Positions 34,102 to 43,895 of a stretch of 64,000 nt of DNA are shown one piece after another (within the stretch, counting starts at the first letter, position 1; each line of letters begins with the position of its first letter). The DNA lies in the NCBI RefSeq assembly GCF_900182815.1, contig NZ_FXUA01000003.1, forward strand, positions 310,001 through 374,000. Direction: 5' to 3'. The stretch comes from Algoriphagus winogradskyi. Its GTDB lineage: Bacteria > Bacteroidota > Bacteroidia > Cytophagales > Cyclobacteriaceae. The notes under the pieces were generated by a model, which did no database searches, had not been told where the DNA came from, and worked only from the letters and a program-made list of their open reading frames with translations. The position numbers and the translations under genes are program-made.

Positions 34102-37100
34102 TGGAAAAGAACGCGAAAGTTAAGGATTTTTTGCACAAAGCGTTTCGGGTAATACTTTGGATCGTCTTTTCATTAGTCATGTTTTTTATTGTGGTGGCTC
34201 TGAGTTTACAGATCACTTGGGTTCAAAATGTGGCAATTAATTCTGTAACAGGCATTCTCAATAATAATTCAAATTTCCACACAGAGATCGGTAAGATCAG
34301 ACTCACTTGGTGGGATGCACTTGAGTTAGACGATGTTATTATTAGAGATCATCGGGATAGTTTGATGATTGGTGCCAAAAAGATCAATGCAGACTTCGAG
34401 TTGCTTTCGCTAATTCCACCAGGAATCACCACTATTAATGAAGTCCGAATGGAAGATGCAAAGCTGCATCTACTAACCCATGATGGTGATTCTGCAATGA
34501 ATATCAATCTATGGGTGGAAGAACTATCAAACATGTTTAGTTCGAGTAGTACGAGTACAGGACCCACACAGTTTAAAATCAATAGCGTAGAGCTCAGAAA
34601 CTCTGAAATATTTATTGTAAATGAGATCACCGATGCGATCACGAAAGGCCTGGATTACAATAGACTGCGTTTTTCAGACATCACTTTAAATGCTTCTAAC
34701 TTTTACTTGGAAGGTCCGGAGATCGGTGCTGATATTAAAATGCTTACAGGCACTGAACTCACATCGGGTTTTGAGATTATGGAACTCAAAACCAATATGA
34801 AATATGGGCCTGAATTCATGGAGTTTGACAGGCTAAGCCTAAAATCAGTCAATAGTCATGTCAAAAACTTCCTCCGTTTTGAATACGCCACACCTTCAGC
34901 ATTTTCCAATTTTGAAGAGGAAGTTGTCGTCATCACTAATTTTGATGAAACCAAGTTAGACTTGGGTGATTTAAAACTTTTCGCTCCATCTCTTCCTGAT
35001 ATTGATGATGAAATCTATCTATCCGGAAAAATTGCTGGCCCAGTATCAGATCTAAGATCAGAAGAATTCCTAATTAGGCTAGGTGAAAAAACAGCAATTT
35101 TCGGAGCATTTAGACTAGATGGTTTACCAGATATTGATGATACCTATATTAATTTATCACTCAAAAACTCTACAATTTTAGCTAAAGATTTAGCTCCATA
35201 TTTGCCGATCAATATTTCCAAAGAAATCAACAAATTCAATACTGTACGGCTCACAGCTGATTTTGCGGGTTATTTGCATCGCTTTGATACCAATGGTGAT
35301 TTCAAAACTTCAATTGGTGACATTACTGGCAGGGTGAGTTTTGAAATGGTAGATGGACTGCCAAAAACTGTTTCCAATATCACAACCCAAAATCTAGATC
35401 TTGGAATAATTGCCGAAGATCGGGATCTATTTCAAAAAGTAAGCCTCAATGGGCGCATCACCACCACCGGTAATTCCATAGCAAACTTGCTGCTGGATGT
35501 GGATGCAGATGTGAGCAAATTTGGGTTCAAAAACTACCAATACACCAACATCAAAACTGATGCAACCTATGGTAGGGATCTATTCAAAGGTAACCTAGCA
35601 GTTAAAGACCCGAATTTCAAAATCAATGCAAATGGTGAGGTGAATCTTCGGGAATCAACAGACTCTGTCAGGATGAGCTTGGAAATTGATACGGCATTTC
35701 TGGATCGATTGAATCTTACCGAAAAGGCAGCCTTCATCAGTGGAAATCTAGATATAGATGTAAAAGGAATAGAGCTAGATGACATTCAGGGAATTGCTAG
35801 ATTCCGAAATATTGTCGTCGGTTACGAGGATAGACTTTTGGAGCTAGGAAGCTTCAATTTCCAATCTCTTTTTGCAGGAGGCACTCGAACCATGTCAATA
35901 AATTCTGATTACTTAGTTGCTGCAGCTTCGGGACAATTCAATCTGGAGCAAATGAGTAGTGATCTAGACATTCTCCTTAATCAGTACATCGCAATTATGC
36001 TGAACGAGGAGCAGCCAATAGCTGATCTGGAGCGCAATTTCTCTGAGATTTATAACCTGGATTTGAATCTCCGACTTATCAATATCAACCCAATTGTTCA
36101 GCTTTTTGAGCCTGATTTAAGTCTGTCTAAAAACATGGTTCTCGAGGGGGCATTTTATCAAACAGCTGAGAATACAGTCTTTAATTTTTTTACAAGCATT
36201 GATACGTTGAGGTATAAAACCAACTCTGCTCAAAACATTAATATAGATTTTAACACTTCAAAAATCATTAATAGCCCAGACATTCTAGCCTCCTTTTATG
36301 TCTATTCAAAATCACAGGAATTAGGCAAATCCCTACAATTTACCAATTTTGGGTTTGAAGCCATTTGGGACCAAAACCAAATGGATATAGATCTTACATT
36401 GGATCAAGATTCTACTCAGAGTGCTGCCAGAGTCAATGCGGTAGCCAAATTCTCCAGCCAGAATACCCAACTGTCATTTGAACCTTCTTCACTGAAAGTA
36501 CTTGATCGGGAATGGAAATTTGACTCTTTGAATCTAATCACAATTACTCCTGGATTAATACAAGTTGATAGCCTAAAGATATTCAATGAAAACCAGTCTA
36601 TTTCCATCCAAGGCACTGCGAGCAACAAGGCTGAGGATAGATTGAATCTATTGGTAGACAATGTAAATATTGATCTACTCAACACACTTTTCCCGCAGGA
36701 CTTCGACGGTATTGCCAATGGTCTTATATCTTTTGAACAACTATTCGATAGACCTTTGATGCAAGGAGAATTCCGTCTAAATGAATTCGCTATTAACCAG
36801 TTTCCAATAGGTGACATGAGTGCAAAGGCTAATTTGGATTTAGAGCGATTGCAAGTTTCCCTTACTAATGTTAATCAAGGAAAAGAAACGATCAACATCG
36901 GTGGATACATTCTCACAGAAAATCAAGAACTGAATATGCAGGCGTCTTTGAATGAAGCAAGCTTAGTAATTCTTGAACCATTTTTATCCAACTACTTATC
37001 AGGAATGGGAGGCAGTATTTCTGGTAAATTAAACTTGGGAGGGACGATGGCTACACCTAGAGTGGAGGGCACGGGAAGATTGAACAATGGAAGAATGACT

Positions 37101-38711
37101 GTCAACTATCTTAAAACCACCTATTTACTTAACGGAGATATACTTTTCAGACCTAATCAAATCAGCCTTCAGCAAGTTTCTATGCGAGATCTTTTTGGCA
37201 ATCAAGCCACGCTCTCCGGAGGCATAAATCACCAAGGCTTCTCTAACATCCGTTTGGACATTAGAGCCAACCTAAACAATCTCCAGGTGATGAATACTAC
37301 AGATGAGGACAATGAAACCTTTTACGGCACAGCATTCGTCTCAGGCACCCTTGAAGCTGTAGGCACCATTAAAAACCTGGATATCAATGCACGAGCTACC
37401 AGCCAGCCAAATACGAGGATTTATATCCCATTAACCAGCAGTAACACACAGGCTCAGGAGGATTTTATCCATATGATCAATATCCAAGACACTGTTCGGA
37501 TTCAGCAAATCGCCGAGGAGATTAATCGATTGGAAATAGAAAATGTACGGATGAATTTCGTGCTTGACATAACCCCTGATGCCTATGCTGAAATAATAAT
37601 CGATCCCCGAACAGAGGAAGGTATATCCGGGCGAGGGCGTGGAGTTTTGACAATGAATGTGGACACACAAGGGAATTTCACGCTAAATGGCACCTACGAA
37701 ATCACGGAGGGGATGTATAATTTCTCCCTTTATAATGTGGTGAAAAAGCAATTCAGCATCAAACCTGGCGGTAGAATTACATGGTATGGAGACCCCTATA
37801 GTGGAATAATGGACATTTCAGCAGAATATACTGAAAGTGTATCTTTGCAGCCTCTACTTCTAAGCTCGGTCACTCAGACTAATCAAAGTACTACAGCCAC
37901 TCGCCGATACCCTGTCAAAGTGTTGCTGAATCTGGATGGACAATTACTATCTCCTGACATTAGTTTTGGATTTGATTTTTCAGAATTCCCGTCCAGCGGT
38001 GAAACCCAAACGACCATCTCCTCTTTCCAGAATAAGATTGCTAATGATGAGCAGGAAATGAACCGTCAGGTCTTCTCTGTAATTATGACACGATCTTTCT
38101 CCCCAGAGGGACAATTTTCCGGTGTTTCCAATATTTCATCCAGTTTGGGACAATTGCTATCCTCACAGCTCAATAGTTTTCTTGGCCAGGTAGATAAAAA
38201 TCTCGAGGTTGATTTGGATGTAGCGAGTCTGGATCAAAATGCATTAGAAACCTTCCAACTTAGTGTTGCCTACACTTTCCTAGATGGACGCCTCCGCGTA
38301 TCTAGAGATGGTGGTTTTACCAATAATCAGGGAAATGCCAGTGCATCATCCATCATTGGTGATTGGCAAGCTGAATACATGCTTACCGAGGATGGGGTGT
38401 ACCGAATCAGAATTTTCAACAGAAATAACTTCAATACATTTACCTCGCTTTCTCTGTCGAAAAACGTCTCTACCTATGGCGTTGCTGTATCTCAAAGTGT
38501 TTCATTTAATTCCTTTTCGGAGTTGTTCAATAAAATCACCCGTAAGAAAAAAGAAAAATTGATGATAAATGATCAGGATGATTTCTTGCGCTACCAGTTT
38601 GAAAATAAAACGGAATGGGAAAAAATTGAACTTGATAATATAGAAGAAAGGCTTGACTCGCTGAATCGCGAAAGAAGGTTTAAGCTATTGAAAGAAGGGA
38701 GTTTTGAGTAA
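34101..38711 (+). CDS. tamB: TamB-family translocation/assembly module protein
   Basis: A 1536-residue AsmA-like protein with one N-terminal transmembrane segment (VILWIVFSLVMFFIVVALSLQ) and a very long beta-rich body (repeated LNLRLININ, TLDQDSTQ and similar strands) ending in the TamB/DUF490 domain (GGRITWYGDPYSGIMDISAEY; FDFSEFPSSGE; SVIMTRSFSPEG). It bridges inner and outer membranes and is implicated in phospholipid transport or outer-membrane protein assembly. I take the TTG at 34101 as start because it supplies the basic residues before the helix; an ATG at 34179 would cut into the membrane segment. Confidence 0.92.
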   Translation: MEKNAKVKDFLHKAFRVILWIVFSLVMFFIVVALSLQITWVQNVAINSVTGILNNNSNFHTEIGKIRLTWWDALELDDVIIRDHRDSLMIGAKKINADFELLSLIPPGITTINEVRMEDAKLHLLTHDGDSAMNINLWVEELSNMFSSSSTSTGPTQFKINSVELRNSEIFIVNEITDAITKGLDYNRLRFSDITLNASNFYLEGPEIGADIKMLTGTELTSGFEIMELKTNMKYGPEFMEFDRLSLKSVNSHVKNFLRFEYATPSAFSNFEEEVVVITNFDETKLDLGDLKLFAPSLPDIDDEIYLSGKIAGPVSDLRSEEFLIRLGEKTAIFGAFRLDGLPDIDDTYINLSLKNSTILAKDLAPYLPINISKEINKFNTVRLTADFAGYLHRFDTNGDFKTSIGDITGRVSFEMVDGLPKTVSNITTQNLDLGIIAEDRDLFQKVSLNGRITTTGNSIANLLLDVDADVSKFGFKNYQYTNIKTDATYGRDLFKGNLAVKDPNFKINANGEVNLRESTDSVRMSLEIDTAFLDRLNLTEKAAFISGNLDIDVKGIELDDIQGIARFRNIVVGYEDRLLELGSFNFQSLFAGGTRTMSINSDYLVAAASGQFNLEQMSSDLDILLNQYIAIMLNEEQPIADLERNFSEIYNLDLNLRLININPIVQLFEPDLSLSKNMVLEGAFYQTAENTVFNFFTSIDTLRYKTNSAQNINIDFNTSKIINSPDILASFYVYSKSQELGKSLQFTNFGFEAIWDQNQMDIDLTLDQDSTQSAARVNAVAKFSSQNTQLSFEPSSLKVLDREWKFDSLNLITITPGLIQVDSLKIFNENQSISIQGTASNKAEDRLNLLVDNVNIDLLNTLFPQDFDGIANGLISFEQLFDRPLMQGEFRLNEFAINQFPIGDMSAKANLDLERLQVSLTNVNQGKETINIGGYILTENQELNMQASLNEASLVILEPFLSNYLSGMGGSISGKLNLGGTMATPRVEGTGRLNNGRMTVNYLKTTYLLNGDILFRPNQISLQQVSMRDLFGNQATLSGGINHQGFSNIRLDIRANLNNLQVMNTTDEDNETFYGTAFVSGTLEAVGTIKNLDINARATSQPNTRIYIPLTSSNTQAQEDFIHMINIQDTVRIQQIAEEINRLEIENVRMNFVLDITPDAYAEIIIDPRTEEGISGRGRGVLTMNVDTQGNFTLNGTYEITEGMYNFSLYNVVKKQFSIKPGGRITWYGDPYSGIMDISAEYTESVSLQPLLLSSVTQTNQSTTATRRYPVKVLLNLDGQLLSPDISFGFDFSEFPSSGETQTTISSFQNKIANDEQEMNRQVFSVIMTRSFSPEGQFSGVSNISSSLGQLLSSQLNSFLGQVDKNLEVDLDVASLDQNALETFQLSVAYTFLDGRLRVSRDGGFTNNQGNASASSIIGDWQAEYMLTEDGVYRIRIFNRNNFNTFTSLSLSKNVSTYGVAVSQSVSFNSFSELFNKITRKKKEKLMINDQDDFLRYQFENKTEWEKIELDNIEERLDSLNRERRFKLLKEGSFE

Positions 38712-38868
38712 AATTTCCCGCTGATTGTCGCTGATTTTCACTAAAAATAGAACTATTTGAAATCTGCAGCTACCCACGTTTTTGATCCACGTAAATCTGC
38801 AGGAAATACCAAAATGTAAAAACTCTAAACAATCACCCCATTCACACTATTACTTTAATAAAATCCCA

Positions 38869-40167
38869 ATGAAAAAAGTCAGCATTTTCTGGTTTAGAAG
38901 AGACCTTAGATTAGAAGATAACCATGGATTATTTAAAGCCCTAGGTGAAGGTGAGCATGTCTTACCACTATTCATTTTTGACAAGAACATACTTGATAAA
39001 TTAGAAGATAAGACTGATGCGCGAGTGGAATTCATTTACGATCAGATTAGTAAAATCCATGGAGAACTAGGCAAAAAAGGATCTTCTCTGCTAATCAAAT
39101 ACGGTGACCCTGAGAGCATTTACAAAGAGCTCCTTCAAGAATACGACATCCAAGCTGTATACACCAATCGGGACTATGAGCCCTATGCCAAAAGTAGGGA
39201 TGAGAAAGTAGCTAGGTTGCTGAACAAGCAGGATATTGAATTACATCAATACAAAGACCAATTAATCTTTGAGCCTGGAGAAATTCTGAACGGGTCTGGG
39301 GAATTTTATAAGGTCTTCACTCCCTTCAGCAAAGTTTGGCTGAGTAAGCTAAATCCTTCCATGCTCGAGGCATTCAAACCTATGCATTGGAAAAATCTGC
39401 TTCAAATGGAGGAATTCCCACTCCCAACTTTGAAGGAAATCGGCTTTGAAAAAAGTGACATCTCTATTCCTTCCAAAACTGCAGATGAAGAAATCATCGC
39501 ACATTACAATGAAACACGAGATTTCCCTGCCAAAAACGGCACATCAAGACTTGGTATTCATTTACGCTTTGGCACAATTTCTATTCGACAACTTGCATCG
39601 AAAGCTAAAGAACTTAACGCCACTTATCTGAATGAATTGATCTGGCGGGAGTTTTACATGATGATTTTGGCATTTAACCCTGAAGTGGTTGATAAAGCTT
39701 TCAAACCCGCTTACGATCAAATTCCATGGAGAAATAATGAAGAAGAATTTGCTGCTTGGTGCGAAGGGAAAACTGGCTATCCCATCGTAGATGCCGGTAT
39801 GCGTGAACTCAATGCTACTGGCTACATGCACAATCGCGTGCGAATGGTCGTTGCATCTTTTCTCACCAAACATCTCCTAATTGACTGGCGCTGGGGGGAA
39901 GCATACTTCGCGGAGAAATTACTGGACTTTGAATTGGCCTCTAACAATGGCGGTTGGCAGTGGGCAGCGGGGACCGGAACAGATGCGCAGCCTTACTTCC
40001 GGGTATTCAATCCGAGTTCTCAGCAGGAGAAATTTGACAAGAACTGGAAGTACATCAAAAAATGGATTCCTGAAATAAACTCAGATAAGTACCCAAAACC
40101 GATAGTAGATCATAAATTTGCAAGGCAACGTGCAATCGACACCTACAAATCAGCCCTGAATCAATGA
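38869..40167 (+). CDS. phrB: Deoxyribodipyrimidine photolyase
   Basis: A 432-residue photolyase starting at 38869 (MKKVSIFWFRRDLRLEDN); the frame is open upstream from a TTG at 38782. The N-terminal antenna-binding domain and C-terminal FAD domain are both complete: RLGIHLRFGTISIRQ, NELIWREFYMMIL, CEGKTGYPIVDAGMRELNATGYMHNRVRM and ASNNGGWQWAAGTGTDAQPYFRVFNP. The RMV/WxWG and NNGGWQW segments are typical of CPD photolyases (class I). It repairs cyclobutane pyrimidine dimers with blue light. It overlaps the Smr gene by 4 bases. Confidence 0.93.
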   Translation: MKKVSIFWFRRDLRLEDNHGLFKALGEGEHVLPLFIFDKNILDKLEDKTDARVEFIYDQISKIHGELGKKGSSLLIKYGDPESIYKELLQEYDIQAVYTNRDYEPYAKSRDEKVARLLNKQDIELHQYKDQLIFEPGEILNGSGEFYKVFTPFSKVWLSKLNPSMLEAFKPMHWKNLLQMEEFPLPTLKEIGFEKSDISIPSKTADEEIIAHYNETRDFPAKNGTSRLGIHLRFGTISIRQLASKAKELNATYLNELIWREFYMMILAFNPEVVDKAFKPAYDQIPWRNNEEEFAAWCEGKTGYPIVDAGMRELNATGYMHNRVRMVVASFLTKHLLIDWRWGEAYFAEKLLDFELASNNGGWQWAAGTGTDAQPYFRVFNPSSQQEKFDKNWKYIKKWIPEINSDKYPKPIVDHKFARQRAIDTYKSALNQ

Positions 40168-41114
40168 ATATCGGAGACCGAGTAAGATTACTACATGGAA
40201 ATGAAGAAGGAATCATCCGGAAAATTTCGGCTAGTGGTAGAATGCAAATCGAAATCGAGGATGGATTCATCATTCCTGCCCTCAAATCAGAACTGGTACT
40301 AATTCACGAAACTGAAAAACAGCATTTTGGAGAAAAGGCTGTAGAAGAGAAAGAAATCGAAACTCCAATTCCTATTTCTGGTCCAAAAGATCAAGGGCTC
40401 TACCTCGCTTTTCTTCCAATCAATGACCAAAGTCTGAGCCTTTATCTGATCAATGACAGTCGTCAGCCTTACTTGGCGCATGCATCAGAAGTTTTCGGAA
40501 CCAATCAACGAACATTACTTGCTGCTACCCTAAATCCAGGCGAAGCAAAGAAATTTGACGATAGAATGCTTAAGGAAATGGACGAATGGCCAGCATTCTT
40601 GCTTCGCTTTATTCCGATTCATAACACCTTGGAAAAGGCAATCCCAGCTTTCGAGCGTCAGCTGAAGATGAAGCCTACTCAGTTTTTCAAACACCTGAGC
40701 AAAGCGCCAAGGTTGGATAAAACAGCATACATTTTTGGCTTGGAGCAGACAACCAAAGAATTGGATATCCGTGCGCTGAATCAGGAACTAGACGAAATCA
40801 GGCCAAAGACTGAAACTCCAAAGGCAGTAAAACCATCCAGATCAATTGATTTACATATAGAAAAGCTAGCCACTGATCCAAAAGGAATGAGTAATTCGGA
40901 GATGCTTCGGGTTCAATTGGAAGCTTTTGATAGAAACTTAGACCAGGCGATCGCTTCAGGAATGGACGAGATCACGTTCATTCATGGCATCGGAAATGGC
41001 GTGCTCCGCAAAGAAATTCACAAGCGATTGAGTCAGCATCAAAATATTAAGTATTTTCAGGATACTCAAAAAGACCAGTGGGGCTATGGAGCAACACTTG
41101 TCAGAATCTCCTAA
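40164..41114 (+). CDS. DUF2027 / Smr-domain protein
   Basis: A 316-residue protein. An N-terminal SH3-like stretch (GDRVRLLHGNEEGIIRKISASGRMQIEIEDG) resembles the MutS2 N-terminal add-on, followed by the Bacteroidota-specific DUF2027 domain and a C-terminal Smr domain: SIDLHIEKL at about residue 229, ITFIHGIGNGVLRKEIHKRL and YGATLVRI. Smr domains nick branched or RNA-containing substrates and also act in ribosome rescue. The gene overlaps the photolyase stop by 4 bases, so both are expressed together. No MutS ATPase part is present. Confidence 0.87.
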   Translation: MNIGDRVRLLHGNEEGIIRKISASGRMQIEIEDGFIIPALKSELVLIHETEKQHFGEKAVEEKEIETPIPISGPKDQGLYLAFLPINDQSLSLYLINDSRQPYLAHASEVFGTNQRTLLAATLNPGEAKKFDDRMLKEMDEWPAFLLRFIPIHNTLEKAIPAFERQLKMKPTQFFKHLSKAPRLDKTAYIFGLEQTTKELDIRALNQELDEIRPKTETPKAVKPSRSIDLHIEKLATDPKGMSNSEMLRVQLEAFDRNLDQAIASGMDEITFIHGIGNGVLRKEIHKRLSQHQNIKYFQDTQKDQWGYGATLVRIS

Positions 41115-41117
41115 ACT

Positions 41118-41951
41118 ATGCAGGCTAAGATATCCCCTGTCTTTCAGCTTTTTGAAACCCAACACCAGGAAGCCAAAGCGCTTTTCTTGGTTTTGGGAAA
41201 GCAAATCAAATCTAAAAAAGCCATAGAACTTCTTGGCAAAATGGATTTTTTGGAGCTCTATGCTGACTTAATGGCTAAGGTTCACTTTGATATTGAAGGA
41301 TTGAATTTCAATATTTTCTCGGACTTCAAACAGATGAAGAGAAGTCTGAGGAAAATCCATCATTTCAAATTGGCAGAGAAAAGTTTGAATAACCGGGAGC
41401 AAGCGCTGGGAATCAAGTACAATGGATATAGAATCCACCTGGATAAATACAAGAAGAAGCTTTATACGGATGCTTTTGATTTGATCGTAGGAAGCACACT
41501 GAAAAGCTGGGACGAGTTTCACCATAAAGCCCAAGCGGCAAGCAGAGGCATAAAGCCGTTGGCTATCCACACCGCCGTCAACCAGATCATACAAGATGAA
41601 CTGGAGTTTTTTAATTTAGACCACAAAGGCGCAATGGATAGTAAGGCATTGAAAGACACTTTTGAAGGGCTGCGAACCATCATCATGTTGGAAAACACAT
41701 TAATTGAGATGGGCTTCAACCCTATTTTTATTACAGGAATCCATGAGGAAATAGAAGTGCTGAAAAACAATTTGAAACCTTGGTACTCTAACCACCTGTC
41801 ACTTCAGTCATTGATGCATTTTTTGGGTGCAAAAGAAGATGTTTCCAAAAAGTATCTGGATTGGGCGAAGGAGCTCAAAGCAGAAAAGAAAATTCTCTCG
41901 GCCCAAGCTGAGGCTCAGGCACATCAGTTGTTCGATAAGATTTTGGGGTAA
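41118..41951 (+). CDS. All-helical protein, possibly CHAD-like
   Basis: A 277-residue protein without membrane segments that I do not firmly recognise. It is rich in Lys, Leu and His and predicted all alpha. Segments such as DFKQMKRSLRKIHHFKLAEKSL, FEGLRTIIMLENTLIEMGF and HLSLQSLMHFLGAKED vaguely recall CHAD domains, which bind polyphosphate through paired helical bundles, but the characteristic His-Arg rich first helix is not clear. It starts 3 bases after the Smr stop, so it is the third gene of that operon. Function unknown. Confidence 0.5.
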   Translation: MQAKISPVFQLFETQHQEAKALFLVLGKQIKSKKAIELLGKMDFLELYADLMAKVHFDIEGLNFNIFSDFKQMKRSLRKIHHFKLAEKSLNNREQALGIKYNGYRIHLDKYKKKLYTDAFDLIVGSTLKSWDEFHHKAQAASRGIKPLAIHTAVNQIIQDELEFFNLDHKGAMDSKALKDTFEGLRTIIMLENTLIEMGFNPIFITGIHEEIEVLKNNLKPWYSNHLSLQSLMHFLGAKEDVSKKYLDWAKELKAEKKILSAQAEAQAHQLFDKILG

Positions 41952-42011
41952 GGCGATGGTAAATCATACAGTAAGTTTGGTATTGATAAGCTTATTGACA
42001 TTCCGATTTTA

Positions 42012-42257
42012 ATGGATAAACTAATCTACAAACCGAAAATTGTAGGAATACTGGTAATTGTATTCAATTTAATCCCAATATTTTGGACTTATTTTATCTT
42101 CATAACCATCCCTCTAATTATTGGTGGATTAATCTTCCAATTTGTGAAGTCTAATGAAAACCTTTATTACGAAATCCCATCCGCTATATTACTTATTGGT
42201 TCATTTATGGGTCTAATCTTAACAGTAGGGTCAATTTTTGAAATATTTCAATACTAA
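42012..42257 (+). CDS. Small membrane protein, unknown
   Basis: An 81-residue ORF with a basic start (MDKLIYKPK), two long hydrophobic segments (IVGILVIVFNLIPIFWTYFI and LIIGGLIFQFV; then SAILLIGSFMGLILTVGSIF) and a short soluble middle (KSNENLYYEIP). No family is recognised. It is placed between the Smr operon and a toxin-antitoxin pair. Reality rests on its membrane-protein composition and clean ATG start; expression is not shown. Confidence 0.5.
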   Translation: MDKLIYKPKIVGILVIVFNLIPIFWTYFIFITIPLIIGGLIFQFVKSNENLYYEIPSAILLIGSFMGLILTVGSIFEIFQY

Positions 42258-42313
42258 TTAAAAAAAGCTTTTGCCATATCGAAAATCAAAAGACAAAACC
42301 ATAAACTTAATAG

Positions 42314-42365
42314 CACGTGTAAGAAAAAGAAAGTGGACACGTGTAATTTTTTCTTACTATATTTG
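42314..42365 (+). promoter_or_regulatory. Promoter and operator of the toxin-antitoxin pair
   Basis: CACGTGTAA occurs twice as a direct repeat (42314-42322, 42338-42346); GTAAGAAAAA (42319-42328) and TTTTTCTTAC (42348-42357) form a 10-bp inverted repeat. TATATTTG (42358-42365) fits the -7 consensus and lies 13 bases before the antitoxin ATG. Such sites suit autoregulation by the ribbon-helix-helix antitoxin, but this is inference. Confidence 0.5.
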
Positions 42366-42378
42366 ATAAAAACAGCTT

Positions 42379-42630
42379 ATGAATACTAAACTCACCTTAA
42401 CTATAGAGCAGGATGTGATTCAAAAAGCAAAGGAATATGCGAAAGACAAAAACCGAAGCCTTTCTGACATCATTGAAAACTATCTAAAAAGCCTTACCCA
42501 GGAAAATAAAGAAGAGAACAAACCTAAGCTTACTCCTATAGTCAAATCGCTAAAGGGCTCATTTAAAATGCCTGAGAATTTTGATTACAAAAAAGAATTG
42601 AAAAAAGCCCTTGAAGAAAAGCATTTGTAA
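42379..42630 (+). CDS. Antitoxin, DUF6364 / ribbon-helix-helix type
   Basis: An 83-residue protein: a beta-strand MNTKLTLTIEQDVI, two helices (QKAKEYAKDKNRSLSDIIENYLKSL), then a charged, flexible tail (SLKGSFKMPENFDYKKELKKALEEK). This is the arrangement of MetJ/Arc-type antitoxins that bind their operator by the N-terminal strand and cover the toxin with the tail. Its stop codon touches the toxin start (42630/42631), typical of tightly coupled type II modules. Confidence 0.82.
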   Translation: MNTKLTLTIEQDVIQKAKEYAKDKNRSLSDIIENYLKSLTQENKEENKPKLTPIVKSLKGSFKMPENFDYKKELKKALEEKHL

Positions 42631-43041
42631 ATGGATAAGGTACTCATTGACTCGGATGTGATTCTTGATTTTTTCTTTGACCGAGAACCATTTGCTCAAT
42701 TTGCAACAGAGATTTTTCTTCGCTGTGAGTTGAGGCAATTATTTGGCTATACCACGCCTGTCATCATTTCTAACGTCTATTACCTACTAAGCAAAATCGC
42801 AAAACACGAGGTAATTATAGAAAAACTGAAACAGCTTTTAAGCATTATTGAGATCACTACAATGAACAAGGAAGTTGTACTTGCTGCTTTAAACTCTGAA
42901 TTCAAGGATTTCGAAGATGCTTTGCAAAATTGTGCTGCACTATATAATAGTGAAATATCAGTTATCCTTACTAGAAACTTGAAGGATTTTAAGAAAAGCG
43001 ATCTGGCTATATTATCTCCTGAAATGTATCTGAAGAAGTAA
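42631..43041 (+). CDS. PIN-domain toxin (VapC-like RNase)
   Basis: A 136-residue PIN-domain protein. The metal-binding acidic residues appear as LIDSDVILDFF (Asp7, Asp9), a central Glu/Asn helix after the NVYYLLSK strand, and FKDFEDALQNCAA, with VILTRNLKDF near the end. PIN toxins cleave RNA, commonly tRNA or rRNA sites. It is directly fused in translation to the antitoxin gene upstream (no gap). The usual second acidic residue is Asn in the segment ISNVYYLLSK, so activity should be tested rather than assumed. Confidence 0.82.
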   Translation: MDKVLIDSDVILDFFFDREPFAQFATEIFLRCELRQLFGYTTPVIISNVYYLLSKIAKHEVIIEKLKQLLSIIEITTMNKEVVLAALNSEFKDFEDALQNCAALYNSEISVILTRNLKDFKKSDLAILSPEMYLKK

Positions 43042-43204
43042 CCTGATTACTTTTTTATCAAAAAGTCAAATTCAGTGTTTAAAATCTCAAGGTTAACGGT
43101 GAATACTACCGGGATTTTGGAAAACTAATGAACCTGTGATGCGCTGAGAATTTCCCGAAAATCATGATAAATTAGTCTGAAATTCCATTAAGCGCATTTT
43201 TAGA

Positions 43205-43849
43205 ATGAAAATCATCTCAACCAACATTGGAAAGCCGACCACTTTTATCTGGAACGGAAAGGAAGAAACTACCGGGATTTATAAAAAACCTACCGGACAG
43301 CCCATCTACCTTACAAAAAACGATGTCATCAACGATGAAGTCTCCAATAGACTAAATCATGGCGGTTATTACAAAGCCTGCTATATCTTTTCTGCAGAGC
43401 AGTATCCTTACTGGAGAGCCTTATATCCAGATTTGGATTGGTCTTGGGGCATGTTTGGAGAAAACTTGACAGTTTCCGGTTTTGATGAAAATGAAGTATA
43501 TCTAGGTGATATTTATAAAGTTGGGGAAACGCTGGTTCAGGTTTCTCAGTATCGTGAACCTTGCTATAAATTCGGGCATAAGTTTGGGACGCAACAGGTA
43601 ATCAAGCAGTTTATCCAGCACGGATATGGTGGAACTTATCTCAGCATTTTGGAAGAAGGGTATGTGGACGTAGATGATGAATTCATTCTGGTTAAACGCC
43701 CAGAGAATAGTATCTCAGTAGCTGATTTATTCCAACTAGTTTTTGCCAAAGAGAAAAATCAGGAGCTTTTGAAAATCGCTGCGAGCAGCAAAGCTATTCC
43801 TCCAAAGAAGCGGTTTTTACTAAGTTCTTACATTGAATCTAAAGCCTAG
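43205..43849 (+). CDS. MOSC-domain protein (YiiM-like)
   Basis: A 214-residue MOSC protein: MKIISTNIGKPTTFIWNGKE, GIYKKPTGQPIYL, LNHGGYYKACYIFSAEQYPYW, GMFGENLTVSGFDE and the conserved Cys in YREPCYKFGHKF (about residues 119-130). A C-terminal helical domain (IAASSKAIPPKKRFLLSSYIES) is of the three-helix type found in YiiM. YiiM is linked to reduction or detoxification of N-hydroxylated base analogues with molybdenum cofactor. It lies alone after the TA pair. Confidence 0.88.
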   Translation: MKIISTNIGKPTTFIWNGKEETTGIYKKPTGQPIYLTKNDVINDEVSNRLNHGGYYKACYIFSAEQYPYWRALYPDLDWSWGMFGENLTVSGFDENEVYLGDIYKVGETLVQVSQYREPCYKFGHKFGTQQVIKQFIQHGYGGTYLSILEEGYVDVDDEFILVKRPENSISVADLFQLVFAKEKNQELLKIAASSKAIPPKKRFLLSSYIESKA

Positions 43850-43895
43850 AACGGAGCCGAAATCTGAGTAAACCATTGATTCACCAACAATAGCA

